Assembly (NCBI RefSeq): GCF_010906925.1
Contig: NZ_VTVE01000001.1
Location: 248,001-312,000 of the forward strand
Direction of reading: 5' to 3'
DNA from: Pseudobutyrivibrio xylanivorans
GTDB taxonomy: Bacteria > Bacillota > Clostridia > Lachnospirales > Lachnospiraceae
Length of the DNA: 64,000 nt
The translations under genes and the position numbers were made by a program. Positions within the stretch are counted from its first letter, which is position 1. The number at the start of each line of letters is the position of its first letter. Below are positions 7,011 to 15,648 of this stretch, one piece after another. The notes beneath the pieces were generated by a model. It did not search any database and was not told the DNA's origin. It saw nothing but the letters and a program-made list of their open reading frames with translations.

Positions 7011-9071
7011 ATGAGCAACACATTTTATAAAGAGACAGATGATATCATCGAGCGCTACGAGCTTGCTTGTGAGCGTATCTCTACAATAAAAGAAGATAAG
7101 GACTTGCCTGATAATCTTCAGGGCTTTTTCAACCAGGTTGCAGATTTTATTTTGACTGTTGTACCTGTTATGAACAAGGCGATTGCAGGCGAGCTTGCTA
7201 ATAGATCTTTAGAGGAATGCCAGCAGGATGCAGATTCAATTTTCGCTATTTATTCTGCAGAACGCTATTCTAATAGCTTCCTTTGCCCTACATATTCAGT
7301 GGAGCATCTTGGACAGGAGCTTGGTGGTATTCTTTCTCATGTCTTCTACAAGCTCACTAGTATCATTCGTGTAGCTTTTGCTGGTAGACTTGATTTGTTT
7401 ACTATTTACATGGAGCTTTTCCTTCAGGTTTATGGCGAGTGCCAGATGGAGTCTGAGGACAAGTATCGCAGAGAGGGCGTGGAGAGTGCAGTATACTCAT
7501 TCCAGCACGACTATTGCCAGATATTCATTTCTGAGAGCACTATCTCTATGATAGATCCAGAATATGATTTTTATACAGATATTATCGTAAATGCGGATTT
7601 ATCTGATGATAGATATATGTATCGCTACGGTACGTACATTGGTCCTAATGAGCGTGGTATTGCGGTTCATTTGCGCAGTCTTCCACATGAGGATGTGGTT
7701 GCTATGGCTCGTACCTATGTAGAGGGTTACATCAAGGGATTTGAGGTGACCGGCAAGGACATTTCCAAGAAGGAGACTGTTGAAGTTCATGCCCCAGTTG
7801 GTTTTGAGCTTATGACTCGCGAGGCTATTCGCCTATTTAACGAGGCAGGTCTTGCTGTTACAGTCCGCTACGGTGGTACTACAGGCAGAAATCTTTTCTC
7901 CACTGTTCCTAACAAGCAGTGCGAGTATGACCATAAGAATGACAAGGCCTACATTTGGGACAAGGGTCTTGCAGACAGGATGCTTGAGGTTCTCAAGAAT
8001 ACATACGAGAAGCACAAGGATTTGGCTGCTGTATTTGGTGGCCCAGCTGTTATTGAGACATTTGGCGAGGTACCATTCGAGCCTGCTAACTTTGAGGCTA
8101 ATTCAAAGTACACAGAAAAGCAGGATGAGTTAAATGTATATTTTGCTAGCCAGAGTGGACAGATTACTAATCAGTACGTTAAGGGCGAGGAGCGCAGCTT
8201 TACTATTATTGCTTATCCTATTCCTGAAATCGGCAAGGATTTCAACGAGATTTTCAACGAGACTGTTGCTGTCAACACTATGGATTATGAGCTTTATAAG
8301 AATATTCAGCAGCACATCATCGATGTGTTAGACCAGGGCGACAGAGTTCATGTGACAGGTCGCGGTGACAATCACACAGACATCACTGTTAAGCTTCATC
8401 ATTTGGATGACCCTGCTAAGCAGACTAATTTTGAGAACTGCGTAGCTGATGTGAATATTCCTGTTGGTGAGGTGTTTACTTCACCTGAGCTTGAGGGCAC
8501 AAATGGAGTGCTTCATGTTACACAGGTATATCTTAATGAGCTTGGCTATCGCAATCTTGAGATGAAGTTTGAAGACGGCAAGATTGTTTCATATACATGC
8601 AGCAATTTTGACACTGAAGAAGAAAATAAAAAATATATTTTTGATAATGTGCTTTTCAAGCATGAGACATTACCAATTGGTGAGTTCGCCATCGGTACTA
8701 ATACTAGAGCTTTTGTCATGGGCCAGAAATATGGTATCGCCGACAAGCTTCCAATTCTCATCGCAGAAAAGACTGGTCCACATTTTGCAGTAGGTGATAC
8801 TTGCTATTCACATGCAGAGGATGTAGCAATGTACAATCCAGACGGCAAGGAGTGTATTGCCCGCGACAATTCATGTTCGCTACTTCGCAAAACCGATTTT
8901 TCTAAGGCATATTTTAATTGCCATACAGATATTACAATACCTTATTATGAGCTCGGTGATATCACAGTAATCACCGCCGATGGTCAGGAGCTACCTGTAA
9001 TCAAGCAGGGCCGCTTCGTAGTGCCAGGCACCGAGGTGCTCAATGAAGTACTAGACGCTTACCGCGGCTAA
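7011..9071 (+). CDS. M29 family aminopeptidase with long N-terminal domain
   Basis: A 686-residue cytosolic protein. The C-terminal half (about 300-680) matches the thermophilic aminopeptidase family M29, a two-metal exopeptidase: PVGEVFTSPELEGTNGVLHV with a metal-ligand glutamate, PIGEFAIGTNTRAF, TGPHFAVGDTCYSHAED with a histidine ligand, and an ending of GQELPVIKQGRFVVPGTEVLNE. The first ~270 residues are an additional, mostly helical region not typical of the ~400-residue canonical enzymes. Substrate preference is unknown. It is probably co-transcribed with pyrE. Confidence 0.82.
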   Translation: MSNTFYKETDDIIERYELACERISTIKEDKDLPDNLQGFFNQVADFILTVVPVMNKAIAGELANRSLEECQQDADSIFAIYSAERYSNSFLCPTYSVEHLGQELGGILSHVFYKLTSIIRVAFAGRLDLFTIYMELFLQVYGECQMESEDKYRREGVESAVYSFQHDYCQIFISESTISMIDPEYDFYTDIIVNADLSDDRYMYRYGTYIGPNERGIAVHLRSLPHEDVVAMARTYVEGYIKGFEVTGKDISKKETVEVHAPVGFELMTREAIRLFNEAGLAVTVRYGGTTGRNLFSTVPNKQCEYDHKNDKAYIWDKGLADRMLEVLKNTYEKHKDLAAVFGGPAVIETFGEVPFEPANFEANSKYTEKQDELNVYFASQSGQITNQYVKGEERSFTIIAYPIPEIGKDFNEIFNETVAVNTMDYELYKNIQQHIIDVLDQGDRVHVTGRGDNHTDITVKLHHLDDPAKQTNFENCVADVNIPVGEVFTSPELEGTNGVLHVTQVYLNELGYRNLEMKFEDGKIVSYTCSNFDTEEENKKYIFDNVLFKHETLPIGEFAIGTNTRAFVMGQKYGIADKLPILIAEKTGPHFAVGDTCYSHAEDVAMYNPDGKECIARDNSCSLLRKTDFSKAYFNCHTDITIPYYELGDITVITADGQELPVIKQGRFVVPGTEVLNEVLDAYRG

Positions 9072-9122
9072 GCTGGCGCCTACATGAGGGCGCAGGTATT
9101 GATAATCAAAAAGTTATAAATA

Positions 9123-9263
9123 GCTTGTAGCTATCAAATAGATAGAAGTAGCAAGTAGGCATCAAGCTCTTAGGTCTATGAACGAGGCATGTTAGCCGAG
9201 AGAATAGACACTAAGGCTTGTAGACGTAACTTGCGAGCCAGTAATTGTAGGCTAGCTACAAGC
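9123..9263 (+). ncRNA. Structured RNA element upstream of purE (copy 1)
   Basis: Nested helices ending 12 bp before the purE ribosome binding site. Outer helix GCTTGTAGCTA (9123-9133) with TAGCTACAAGC (9253-9263). Second helix GCAAGT (9151-9156) with ACTTGC (9229-9234). Third helix AAGC.CTTAG.GTCTAT (9164-9179) with ATAGAC.A.CTAAG.GCTT (9204-9219). Apical GGC/GCC (9186-9188, 9195-9197). The 72-nt core 9157-9228 recurs at 9880-9951 with one difference (base 9210), while outer and second helices differ by compensatory changes. I do not recognise it as a known riboswitch. Confidence 0.85.
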
Positions 9264-9288
9264 GAGAGAATAAACGGAGGATAATGAG

Positions 9289-9792
9289 ATGGCTAAGGTT
9301 TCAGTTGTTATGGGAAGCGACAGCGATATACCTATTATGGCAAAGGCTGTGGAGATTCTTGAAAAGTTTGGAGTGGACTACGAGATTAGAATTATCTCTG
9401 CTCATCGTGAGCCAGATATTTTCGTAGACTATGCTAAAACTGCTAAGGATAGAGGCGTGCAGGTAATTATTGCAGGCGCTGGTAAGGCGGCTCATTTACC
9501 TGGTATGTGTGCTGCTATTTTTGAGGGGCCAGTTATTGGAATCCCTATGAAGACTAGCGACCTTGGTGGTGTTGATTCATTATACTCAATTGTGCAGATG
9601 CCTACAGGTGTACCAGTTGCAACTGTGGCTATTAATGGTGGCGCAAATGCAGGTATTCTCGCGGTTAAGATGCTTGCTATGGCTGATGCTGCATTAGCGG
9701 CAAAGCTTCATGATTTCATCGTAGACCAAAAGGAACAGGTGGAGTCTAAGGACGCGCGCTTACAGAATGAGGGATATAAGGCCTTTCTATAG
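9289..9792 (+). CDS. purE: N5-carboxyaminoimidazole ribonucleotide mutase
   Basis: Purine synthesis step converting N5-CAIR to CAIR. The 167-residue class I PurE has the N-terminal VVMGSDSDIPIM, the EIRIISAHREPD motif with catalytic His (about residue 44), and GAGKAAHLPGM. GGAGG precedes ATG. No purK is visible next to it. It lies between the two copies of the structured RNA and is followed by a terminator-like hairpin, so it may be transcribed partly apart from purM. Confidence 0.95.
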   Translation: MAKVSVVMGSDSDIPIMAKAVEILEKFGVDYEIRIISAHREPDIFVDYAKTAKDRGVQVIIAGAGKAAHLPGMCAAIFEGPVIGIPMKTSDLGGVDSLYSIVQMPTGVPVATVAINGGANAGILAVKMLAMADAALAAKLHDFIVDQKEQVESKDARLQNEGYKAFL

Positions 9793-9799
9793 GGTAAAT

Positions 9800-9834
9800 A
9801 AGGAAACTCTTGTTAATTAAGGGTTTCCTTTTAT
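9800..9834 (+). terminator. Terminator-like hairpin after purE
   Basis: AAGGAAACTC (9800-9809) pairs with GGGTTTCCTT (9821-9830), ten pairs with one G-U, followed by a short, A-interrupted T-rich tail. A weak terminator or processing site that may lower read-through into purM. Confidence 0.6.
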
Positions 9835-9851
9835 TTATATATTTTATATGA

Positions 9852-9979
9852 GCCTGTAGTAATATTAGCGATAGCTGGTAGGCATCAAGCTCTTAGGTCT
9901 ATGAACGAGGCATGTTAGCCGAGAGAATAGACGCTAAGGCTTGTAGACGTAACCAGCGTGAGAAAGAGTATATACAGGC
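9852..9979 (+). ncRNA. Structured RNA element upstream of purM (copy 2)
   Basis: Same architecture as the element at 9123-9263. Outer helix GCCTGTA (9852-9858) with TACAGGC (9973-9979). Second helix GCTGGT (9874-9879) with ACCAGC (9952-9957). The core 9880-9951 matches copy 1 except G at 9933. Compared with copy 1, one outer pair and two second-helix pairs have changed on both sides so that pairing is kept. It ends 20 bp before the purM ribosome binding site. Confidence 0.85.
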
Positions 9980-10010
9980 GTACAAAAGTTACAGTTAAAA
10001 GGAGAGAAAC

Positions 10011-11036
10011 ATGGATTACAAGAGTTCAGGAGTTGATATTGAGGCAGGATATGAGTCAGTGGAGCTCATGAAGAAATTTGTTAAGGGCACTATGCGTCCA
10101 GAGGTCCTCGGCGGACTTGGCGGATTTTCAGGTGCATTTGACCTTAGCGCTATTAAGAACATGGATGAGCCAGTACTCTTATCTGGTACAGATGGCTGCG
10201 GAACAAAGGTTAAGTTGGCATTCTTAATGGACAAGCATGACACAATCGGTATTGATGCTGTTGCTATGTGCGTTAACGATGTAGCTTGTGCAGGTGGAGA
10301 GCCTTTATTCTTCCTTGACTATATTGCTTGCGGCAAGAATATCCCTGAGAAGATTGCAACAATCGTAAGTGGTGTTGCAGAGGGATGTAAGCAGTCAGGA
10401 TGTGCCCTTGTAGGTGGCGAGACAGCTGAGCATCCAGGTCTTATGCCTGAGGAAGAGTACGATCTTGCTGGATTTGCAGTTGGTATCGTAGATAAAAAAG
10501 ATATCATTACAGGTCAGGAGCTTAAAGATGGTGATGTGCTAATCGGTATGGCTTCAACAGGTGTTCACTCAAATGGTTTCTCTCTTGTTCGTAAGATTTT
10601 CGAGATGACAAAGGAAAGTCTTGATACATATTATGATGAGCTTGGTACAACTCTTGGAGAGGCTCTTATCGCTCCAACACGTATCTACGTTAAGGCTCTT
10701 AAGGCAGTTAAGGATGCAGGCGTTCGCGTAAAGGCTTGCTCACATATTACAGGTGGCGGTTTCTACGAGAATATTCCTCGTATGCTTCCAGAAGGCAAGC
10801 GTGCTGTAGTTGAAAAGAATTCTTATGACATTCCTGCAATCTTCAAGCTCATGGCTAAGAAGGGTAATGTTTCTGAGCAGATGATGTACAACACATACAA
10901 CATGGGTCTTGGTATGATCGTTGCAGTTGATCCTGCTGATGTTGATAAGACAATGGAAGCTATGCGCTCTGCTGGTGATACACCTTACGTTGTAGGTAAG
11001 ATTATCGACGGCGAGAAGGGTGTAGATTTAGTTTAA
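10011..11036 (+). CDS. purM: Phosphoribosylformylglycinamidine cyclo-ligase (AIR synthetase)
   Basis: ATP-dependent closure of FGAM to AIR. The 341-residue product has family length and motifs: the N-terminal DYKSSGVDIEAGYESVE, SGTDGCGTKVKLAF, the metal and ATP-binding DAVAMCVNDVACAGGEPLFF, LVGGETAEHPGLM, and CSHITGGGFYENIPRMLP. GGAGAG lies 6 bases before ATG. Next step partners purN and purD follow on the same strand. Confidence 0.96.
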   Translation: MDYKSSGVDIEAGYESVELMKKFVKGTMRPEVLGGLGGFSGAFDLSAIKNMDEPVLLSGTDGCGTKVKLAFLMDKHDTIGIDAVAMCVNDVACAGGEPLFFLDYIACGKNIPEKIATIVSGVAEGCKQSGCALVGGETAEHPGLMPEEEYDLAGFAVGIVDKKDIITGQELKDGDVLIGMASTGVHSNGFSLVRKIFEMTKESLDTYYDELGTTLGEALIAPTRIYVKALKAVKDAGVRVKACSHITGGGFYENIPRMLPEGKRAVVEKNSYDIPAIFKLMAKKGNVSEQMMYNTYNMGLGMIVAVDPADVDKTMEAMRSAGDTPYVVGKIIDGEKGVDLV

Positions 11037-11046
11037 TTTTAAATAA

Positions 11047-11130
11047 GCTTCTAGTTAACAATCGCTTATTGCACTTTGCAAGGACATATAGTCAGACAAA
11101 GAGTATCTAAGGATTGTTAATGTAAGAAGC
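11047..11130 (+). other. Nested stem-loop upstream of purN
   Basis: GCTTCT (11047-11052) pairs with AGAAGC (11125-11130), TTAACAATC (11055-11063) with GATTGTTAA (11112-11120), CTTTG (11074-11078) with CAAAG (11097-11101), and GAC/GTC close an ATATA loop (11083-11093). The right arm touches the purN ribosome binding site GGAGG (11131-11135). Sequence is unlike the elements around purE, but the layout is the same: a long hairpin filling the intergenic gap. Confidence 0.72.
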
Positions 11131-11140
11131 GGAGGTAAGA

Positions 11141-11764
11141 ATGAAAATAGCAGTATGTGTGTCTGGAGGTGGTACTAATCTTCAGGCGATTATTGATAAA
11201 ATTAATTCCGGTGAGATCCACAATACTGAGATTGCAGTTGTAATTTCAAATAATAAAAATGCATTTGCTTTAGAGCGTGCAGCAAAAGCTGGTATCGAGG
11301 GCGTATGCATTTCACCAAAGGATTTTGCTGACCGTGAATCTTTCAACAAGGCGTTCCTTGAAAAGCTTGATTCATACAATGTTGATTTAGTTGTATTGGC
11401 AGGATTTTTAGTGGTAATTCCACCAGAGATGATTCGCAATTACAGAAATAGAATTATTAACATTCACCCATCACTTATCCCAAGCTTCTGCGGTACAGGA
11501 TATTATGGGCTGAAGGTACACGAGGGCGTGCTTTCACGCGGTGTAAAAGTCACTGGTGCAACATGCCACTTTGTGGATGAAGGCACAGACACAGGCCCAA
11601 TCATCCTACAGAAGGCTGTTGAGGTAAAAGAAGACGACACACCAGAGGTGCTTCAGAGACGTGTAATGGAGCAGGCTGAGTGGGAAATCATGCCTCGCGC
11701 CATCGACCTAATCGCTCGTGGTTGCGTAACCGTCGAGTCGGGCAAGGTACGTATAGAGGAATAG
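11141..11764 (+). CDS. purN: Phosphoribosylglycinamide formyltransferase
   Basis: Transfers a formyl group from 10-formyl-THF to GAR. The 207-residue product has MKIAVCVSGGGTNLQAIID at the N-terminus, the catalytic segment NIHPSLIPSFCGTGYYGLKVHEGVL with the conserved Asn-His pair, and CHFVDEGTDTGPIILQKAV containing the catalytic aspartate. GGAGG precedes ATG. In purine operons it typically follows purM, as here. Confidence 0.95.
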   Translation: MKIAVCVSGGGTNLQAIIDKINSGEIHNTEIAVVISNNKNAFALERAAKAGIEGVCISPKDFADRESFNKAFLEKLDSYNVDLVVLAGFLVVIPPEMIRNYRNRIINIHPSLIPSFCGTGYYGLKVHEGVLSRGVKVTGATCHFVDEGTDTGPIILQKAVEVKEDDTPEVLQRRVMEQAEWEIMPRAIDLIARGCVTVESGKVRIEE

Positions 11765-11795
11765 GTAAGAGTTGTTGTGTAAATTTTTTAAGTGA

Positions 11796-11934
11796 GCTTG
11801 ACTTCGTAATCTAGGCAAGCGCGAGTAGGGGATACCGTGCCGAGCATGGGAGGGACCTACGCCGGCGGGAGGGTTCCCATGCGAAGGTGCGGAGGGTGCC
11901 CTACGGGAGCATGAAAGACTTGCGATAGTCAAGC
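11796..11934 (+). other. GC-rich nested stem-loop upstream of purD
   Basis: Four nested helices: GCTTGACT/AGTCAAGC (11796-11803, 11927-11934), GCAAG/CTTGC (11815-11819, 11919-11923), GTAGGG/CCCTAC (11825-11830, 11899-11904) and CATGGGA/TCCCATG (11845-11851, 11875-11881), separated by purine-rich internal loops. It is clearly more GC-rich than the surrounding genes, as structured RNAs often are. It ends just before the purD ribosome binding site AGGAGG. Identity not recognised. Confidence 0.75.
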
Positions 11935-11953
11935 GGACTAGGAGGATATTTTT

Positions 11954-13219
11954 ATGAAGGTTTTGATAGTAGGTAGCGGCGGCCGCGAGCATGCAATTGC
12001 TCTTGCAGTTTCTCGCAGCCCACAGGTTGATAAGATTTATTGCGCACCAGGCAATGCTGGTATTGCAGAGCTTGCAGAGTGCGTAGATATCAAGGCTATG
12101 GAGTTTGATAAGCTTGTAGCTTTTGCCAAGGAAAAGGAGATTGACCTTACTGTAATCGGTATGGATGATCCACTTGTTGGCGGTGTAGTTGATAAGTTTG
12201 AGGAGGCAGGTCTTCGTTGCTTCGGTCCTAGAAAGAATGCTGCAATCATCGAGGGTTCTAAGGCATTCTCAAAGGATTTGATGAAGAAATATAATATTCC
12301 TACAGCAGGTTATGAGAACTTTACAGATCCAGAGGCTGCTCTTAAGTATCTTGAGACAGCAAAGTATCCAATCGTTCTCAAGGCTGACGGTCTTGCTCTT
12401 GGTAAGGGTGTTCTTATTTGTGAGAATCATGATCAGGCTGTAGCAGGTGTTGCAGAGATTATGACTGACAAGAAGTTTGGTGATGCAGGCAACACTATGG
12501 TTATCGAGGAGTTTATGACAGGCCGTGAGGTATCTGTTCTTTCATTTGTAGATGGTAACACTGTAAAAATCATGTCATCTGCTCAGGATCACAAGCGTGC
12601 AGGGGATGGTGATACAGGACTCAACACAGGCGGAATGGGCAATTTCTCCCCATCTCCATTCTTTACAAAGGAAATCGAGGAGTACTGCCAGAAGAACATT
12701 TTCCAGGCAACTGTTGATGCTATGAAGGCAGAGGGAAGAGACTTTAAGGGTGTTATCTTCTTCGGTCTTATGCTTACAGAGGATGGTCCAAAGGTTCTTG
12801 AGTATAATGCAAGATTTGGTGATCCAGAGGCACAGGTTGTTTTACCACGTCTTGAGAATGATATCATCGATGTATTTAATGCTTGTATCGATGGCACACT
12901 TGATAAGATTGATTTGAAGTTCTCAGATGAGGCATGCGTATGTGTTGTTTTAGCATCTGATGGCTATCCAGTTTCTTATGAAAAGGGATTCCCTATTACA
13001 GGCTTTGAGAAGTTCAACAACAAGGATTACTACTGCTTCCACGCTGGAACAGCTAAAAATGACAAGGGTGAGATAGTAACAAATGGTGGACGTGTTCTTG
13101 GTATCACAGCTCTTGGCAAGGATTTGAAAGAGGCTCGTGCTAAGGCTTACGAGGCAACAGAGTGGATTCAGTTTGAAAACAAGTATATGAGACACGATAT
13201 AGCTAATGCTATTTTGTAA
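11954..13219 (+). CDS. purD: Phosphoribosylamine--glycine ligase (GAR synthetase)
   Basis: ATP-grasp ligase joining phosphoribosylamine and glycine. The 421-residue product has family length: MKVLIVGSGGREHAIA at the N-terminus, the ATP-grasp lysine region PIVLKADGLALGKGV (about 138), SSAQDHKRAGDGDTGLNTGGMG (part of the PurD signature), and VLEYNARFGDPEAQVVLPRL. ATG preceded by AGGAGG. Last recognised purine gene in the cluster; purF, purC, purL and purH are not in the window. Confidence 0.95.
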   Translation: MKVLIVGSGGREHAIALAVSRSPQVDKIYCAPGNAGIAELAECVDIKAMEFDKLVAFAKEKEIDLTVIGMDDPLVGGVVDKFEEAGLRCFGPRKNAAIIEGSKAFSKDLMKKYNIPTAGYENFTDPEAALKYLETAKYPIVLKADGLALGKGVLICENHDQAVAGVAEIMTDKKFGDAGNTMVIEEFMTGREVSVLSFVDGNTVKIMSSAQDHKRAGDGDTGLNTGGMGNFSPSPFFTKEIEEYCQKNIFQATVDAMKAEGRDFKGVIFFGLMLTEDGPKVLEYNARFGDPEAQVVLPRLENDIIDVFNACIDGTLDKIDLKFSDEACVCVVLASDGYPVSYEKGFPITGFEKFNNKDYYCFHAGTAKNDKGEIVTNGGRVLGITALGKDLKEARAKAYEATEWIQFENKYMRHDIANAIL

Positions 13220-13281
13220 ATAGAATTTATACGTGTGAGGGGGGCAATGTAACGTAAACTGGCATAAAAGAGGAGGTTGTT

Positions 13282-14253
13282 ATGGAGAGAACGGCAAAAC
13301 AAACATTTTCAGCAGTGGGGTTAGCATTTTTTATCTACATTGCAGTATCATTTGTGCTACAGATGATTTTTTCTACTGTAGTATATTCATTGGTGGATGT
13401 TAATAATCCGCCATCATGGGCAATGTGGGTTTCAAGCTTTGTGCCAATGTATTGTATTGCTTTTCCAATTTTTATCTTATTGATTAAGCGTGTTCCGGCA
13501 GAGCCATTTGTTGAGACTAAGACATTGAATTTTCCAAATTGGCTTAGATTTTTTACATTGACTACTTTTGGAATGGTAGCAGGTGCTTTGATAGCATCAT
13601 TTGTAGGAAAAATATTTGAAAACTTCAGTATTAATACAAATGTAACTATGGAGACTCTGACTTCAACAAATAGTGCGTTGGCACCGATTGTACTGGCAAT
13701 ACTTGCACCAATTGTGGAGGAATTCATATTCCGTAAGTTTTTGATTGACCGCATACATGTTTATGGTGGTAAGGTTGCAGTAGTAACTAGTGCAGCGATG
13801 TTTGCATTATTCCATGGTAATTTTTCTCAGGTGTTCTACACATTTTTAATGGGACTTGTATGGGGCTATGTTTACTATAAGACAGGTAAAGTCATCTACA
13901 CAATTATCATGCATATGTTAGTTAATTTTGGAGGTAGTGTAGTTTCTGTTTATTTCCTTAATAAGCTTAATGGTGTAGATACGAGCGATATCGAGGCATT
14001 GTTAGCATCGCCTGATGCGATGGCTGGTGTTGCTGGTATTATAATATATGTATTTATACTGTATGGTTTGGCGATCGCTGGTCTTATATGTCTTATTATT
14101 GGATTTAAAAAGAGAAGCTACAGTCAAGAGAGACTCGAGCTTCCTGAAGAGGGCAAAGTTGCTACAGTTTGTTTGAACGTAGGTATGATTTTATTCTTAC
14201 TCATTTGCGCATTTGAATTTGTTCTTAGCATAGCAAATGGATTTGTAGGTTAA
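13282..14253 (+). CDS. CPBP family intramembrane glutamic endopeptidase
   Basis: A 323-residue multi-pass membrane protein of the CPBP (Abi/CAAX protease) family. Motif 1, EEFIFRKF with the catalytic Glu pair at 146-147 and Arg at 151, is intact, followed by FALFHGNFSQVFYTF and MHMLVNFGG, the histidine and asparagine motifs. Bacterial members process membrane peptides or provide bacteriocin self-immunity; the substrate here is unknown. AGAGGAGG before ATG. It stands alone, ended by a bidirectional terminator. Three more family members lie at 56438-59615. Confidence 0.88.
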   Translation: MERTAKQTFSAVGLAFFIYIAVSFVLQMIFSTVVYSLVDVNNPPSWAMWVSSFVPMYCIAFPIFILLIKRVPAEPFVETKTLNFPNWLRFFTLTTFGMVAGALIASFVGKIFENFSINTNVTMETLTSTNSALAPIVLAILAPIVEEFIFRKFLIDRIHVYGGKVAVVTSAAMFALFHGNFSQVFYTFLMGLVWGYVYYKTGKVIYTIIMHMLVNFGGSVVSVYFLNKLNGVDTSDIEALLASPDAMAGVAGIIIYVFILYGLAIAGLICLIIGFKKRSYSQERLELPEEGKVATVCLNVGMILFLLICAFEFVLSIANGFVG

Positions 14254-14260
14254 AAAAATA

Positions 14261-14296
14261 AAACTCGAGTTACCAAATGGTAGCTCGAGTTTTTTA
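14261..14296. terminator. Bidirectional terminator
   Basis: AAACTCGAG.TACC (14261-14274) pairs with GGTA.CTCGAGTTT (14279-14293), with T-runs on both strands. It separates the CPBP gene from the convergent minus-strand operon. Confidence 0.92.
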
Positions 14297-14303
14297 TTGT
14301 CAT

Positions 14304-14948
14304 TTATCGTAATTCAGAATATCCAAATGAATTTACTATAGCATCAATAGGAACTCCCTGCTTGCAAAGTGGGCAATCATGAAGAGGATAAGACTGATAG
14401 TTTGGAATATCCTCATCGTGGAAGACTGCCGTAATAGGAATGCCACCTACTTCTCTAACAGCTGAGAAGATAGCGCATGCGCCACTAATTTTTGCTCCAT
14501 AATATTTAACACATTCAGCTAAGCTCTCAACAGTACGTCCTGTAGAAAGTGAGCCAAATAGCAACAATACATTTTTATCTCTAACTGTAAGCTGCATATT
14601 GTCACGGAAAATGCTCTGGCCGCTAGATGTGAGTTCTGGAGATGTAACATAAATTGTCTTGTGCTGGTTGTAATTGGCAACGCCGGCCTTTGTAAGCTCT
14701 TGAGCTAAAAATGTACCAACAACTTCCATGTCATCAGCGCAAACAATGGTATCAACAGGTGTTTGAACTGAGTAGTGCATTGCAAGAAGCTGTGCCACGC
14801 CCTGTGCCTCGTTGCATCGTGTTTTCATTGTGCCAATCTCCATGTAGTTAGTAATGTGAGAGTGATTGGTGGCAAAATGACCAGGAATAATTTTAAGTGC
14901 TACTTCAGAATTAAGTGGTGCTGGAATCTTAGTGTACTCTTTTAACAT
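14304..14948 (-). CDS. Phosphoribosyltransferase family protein
   Basis: A 214-residue protein with a type I phosphoribosyltransferase look: hydrophobic strands followed by VLLLFGSLSTGRTVES (about 128-143) in the position of the PRPP loop, and IVCADDMEVVG earlier. The loop lacks the usual paired acidic residues before the TGRT stretch, so catalytic competence is uncertain. A CPLC near the C-terminus could bind metal. It resembles orotate phosphoribosyltransferase-like proteins, but a true pyrE is at 5978. Last gene of a possible minus-strand operon running from 19196. Confidence 0.7.
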   Translation of the reverse strand: MLKEYTKIPAPLNSEVALKIIPGHFATNHSHITNYMEIGTMKTRCNEAQGVAQLLAMHYSVQTPVDTIVCADDMEVVGTFLAQELTKAGVANYNQHKTIYVTSPELTSSGQSIFRDNMQLTVRDKNVLLLFGSLSTGRTVESLAECVKYYGAKISGACAIFSAVREVGGIPITAVFHDEDIPNYQSYPLHDCPLCKQGVPIDAIVNSFGYSELR

Positions 14949-15009
14949 AAAAAGCCCCCCATGCTATTAATGATTAACGTAACTATTCCAAAACGATATT
15001 ACTTAATTT

Positions 15010-15612
15010 TTATTCAGGGAAATTCTCTGCTAGCTGGCAGATAGTCTTAACACACATGGCCTCTCCAAGTGATCCACTGTCAAGAATGACATCGTATTCA
15101 CGGAAATCGCCCCAGTTTTTATCGGTGTAATACTTGTAGTAAGTCTTGCGTTGCTTATCCTTTTTAGCAAGTCTCTTTTCTATGCTGACATTTTCAATAT
15201 TCTCGTATCTTTCGAGAACTCTCTTTTTACGATGCTCCATATCTGCGTGAATCATAACATTCATGCAGCGGATGCCTTCCTTTCTGAGAATGTAGTCAGC
15301 GCAGCGACCTACGATTACGCAAGGTCCCTTTTTTGCACATTCTAAAATGACTTTTTTCTGTGCAATGAAAATTTCGTCCTGAGGACTCTGGAAATACATT
15401 GTGCCAGCAGCTGAAATATCAAACCACATGGCTGTTGAGCTTGTATACTCACCTTGTGTCTCTATTAACTCTTTTGCATAACCGCTTTCGATGGCCACGC
15501 GGTTAACAATTTCTCCGTCGTAAAATGGGATGTTCAACTGTTTTGCCACAGCTTCTCCAATGCTATGACCACCGCTGCCAAATTCTCTACTAATGGTAAT
15601 TACAGGATACAT
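15010..15612 (-). CDS. Cytidylate kinase-like family protein
   Basis: A 200-residue P-loop kinase-fold protein of the cytidylate kinase-like family (PF13189), starting MYPVITISREFGSGGHSIG with a Walker A variant and continuing with IPFYDGEIVNRVA. RCADYILRKEG and the lid-like RKKRVLERYE follow. These proteins are common in Clostridia and their substrate is unproven; a housekeeping cmk would be expected elsewhere. The start is set at 15612 because GGAGGG lies upstream of it; the longer frame would start inside the ribosome binding site. Confidence 0.8.
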   Translation of the reverse strand: MYPVITISREFGSGGHSIGEAVAKQLNIPFYDGEIVNRVAIESGYAKELIETQGEYTSSTAMWFDISAAGTMYFQSPQDEIFIAQKKVILECAKKGPCVIVGRCADYILRKEGIRCMNVMIHADMEHRKKRVLERYENIENVSIEKRLAKKDKQRKTYYKYYTDKNWGDFREYDVILDSGSLGEAMCVKTICQLAENFPE

Positions 15613-15648
15613 AGTGGTTCCCTCCAATACATTTTTCTTACCTATAGT

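Noticed and set aside
9123-9263. Purine (xpt-type) or ykkC-type riboswitch
   Set aside because: Neither the purine aptamer's conserved junction and loop-loop sequences nor the ykkC guanidine/PRPP motif could be found. The element is left unnamed.
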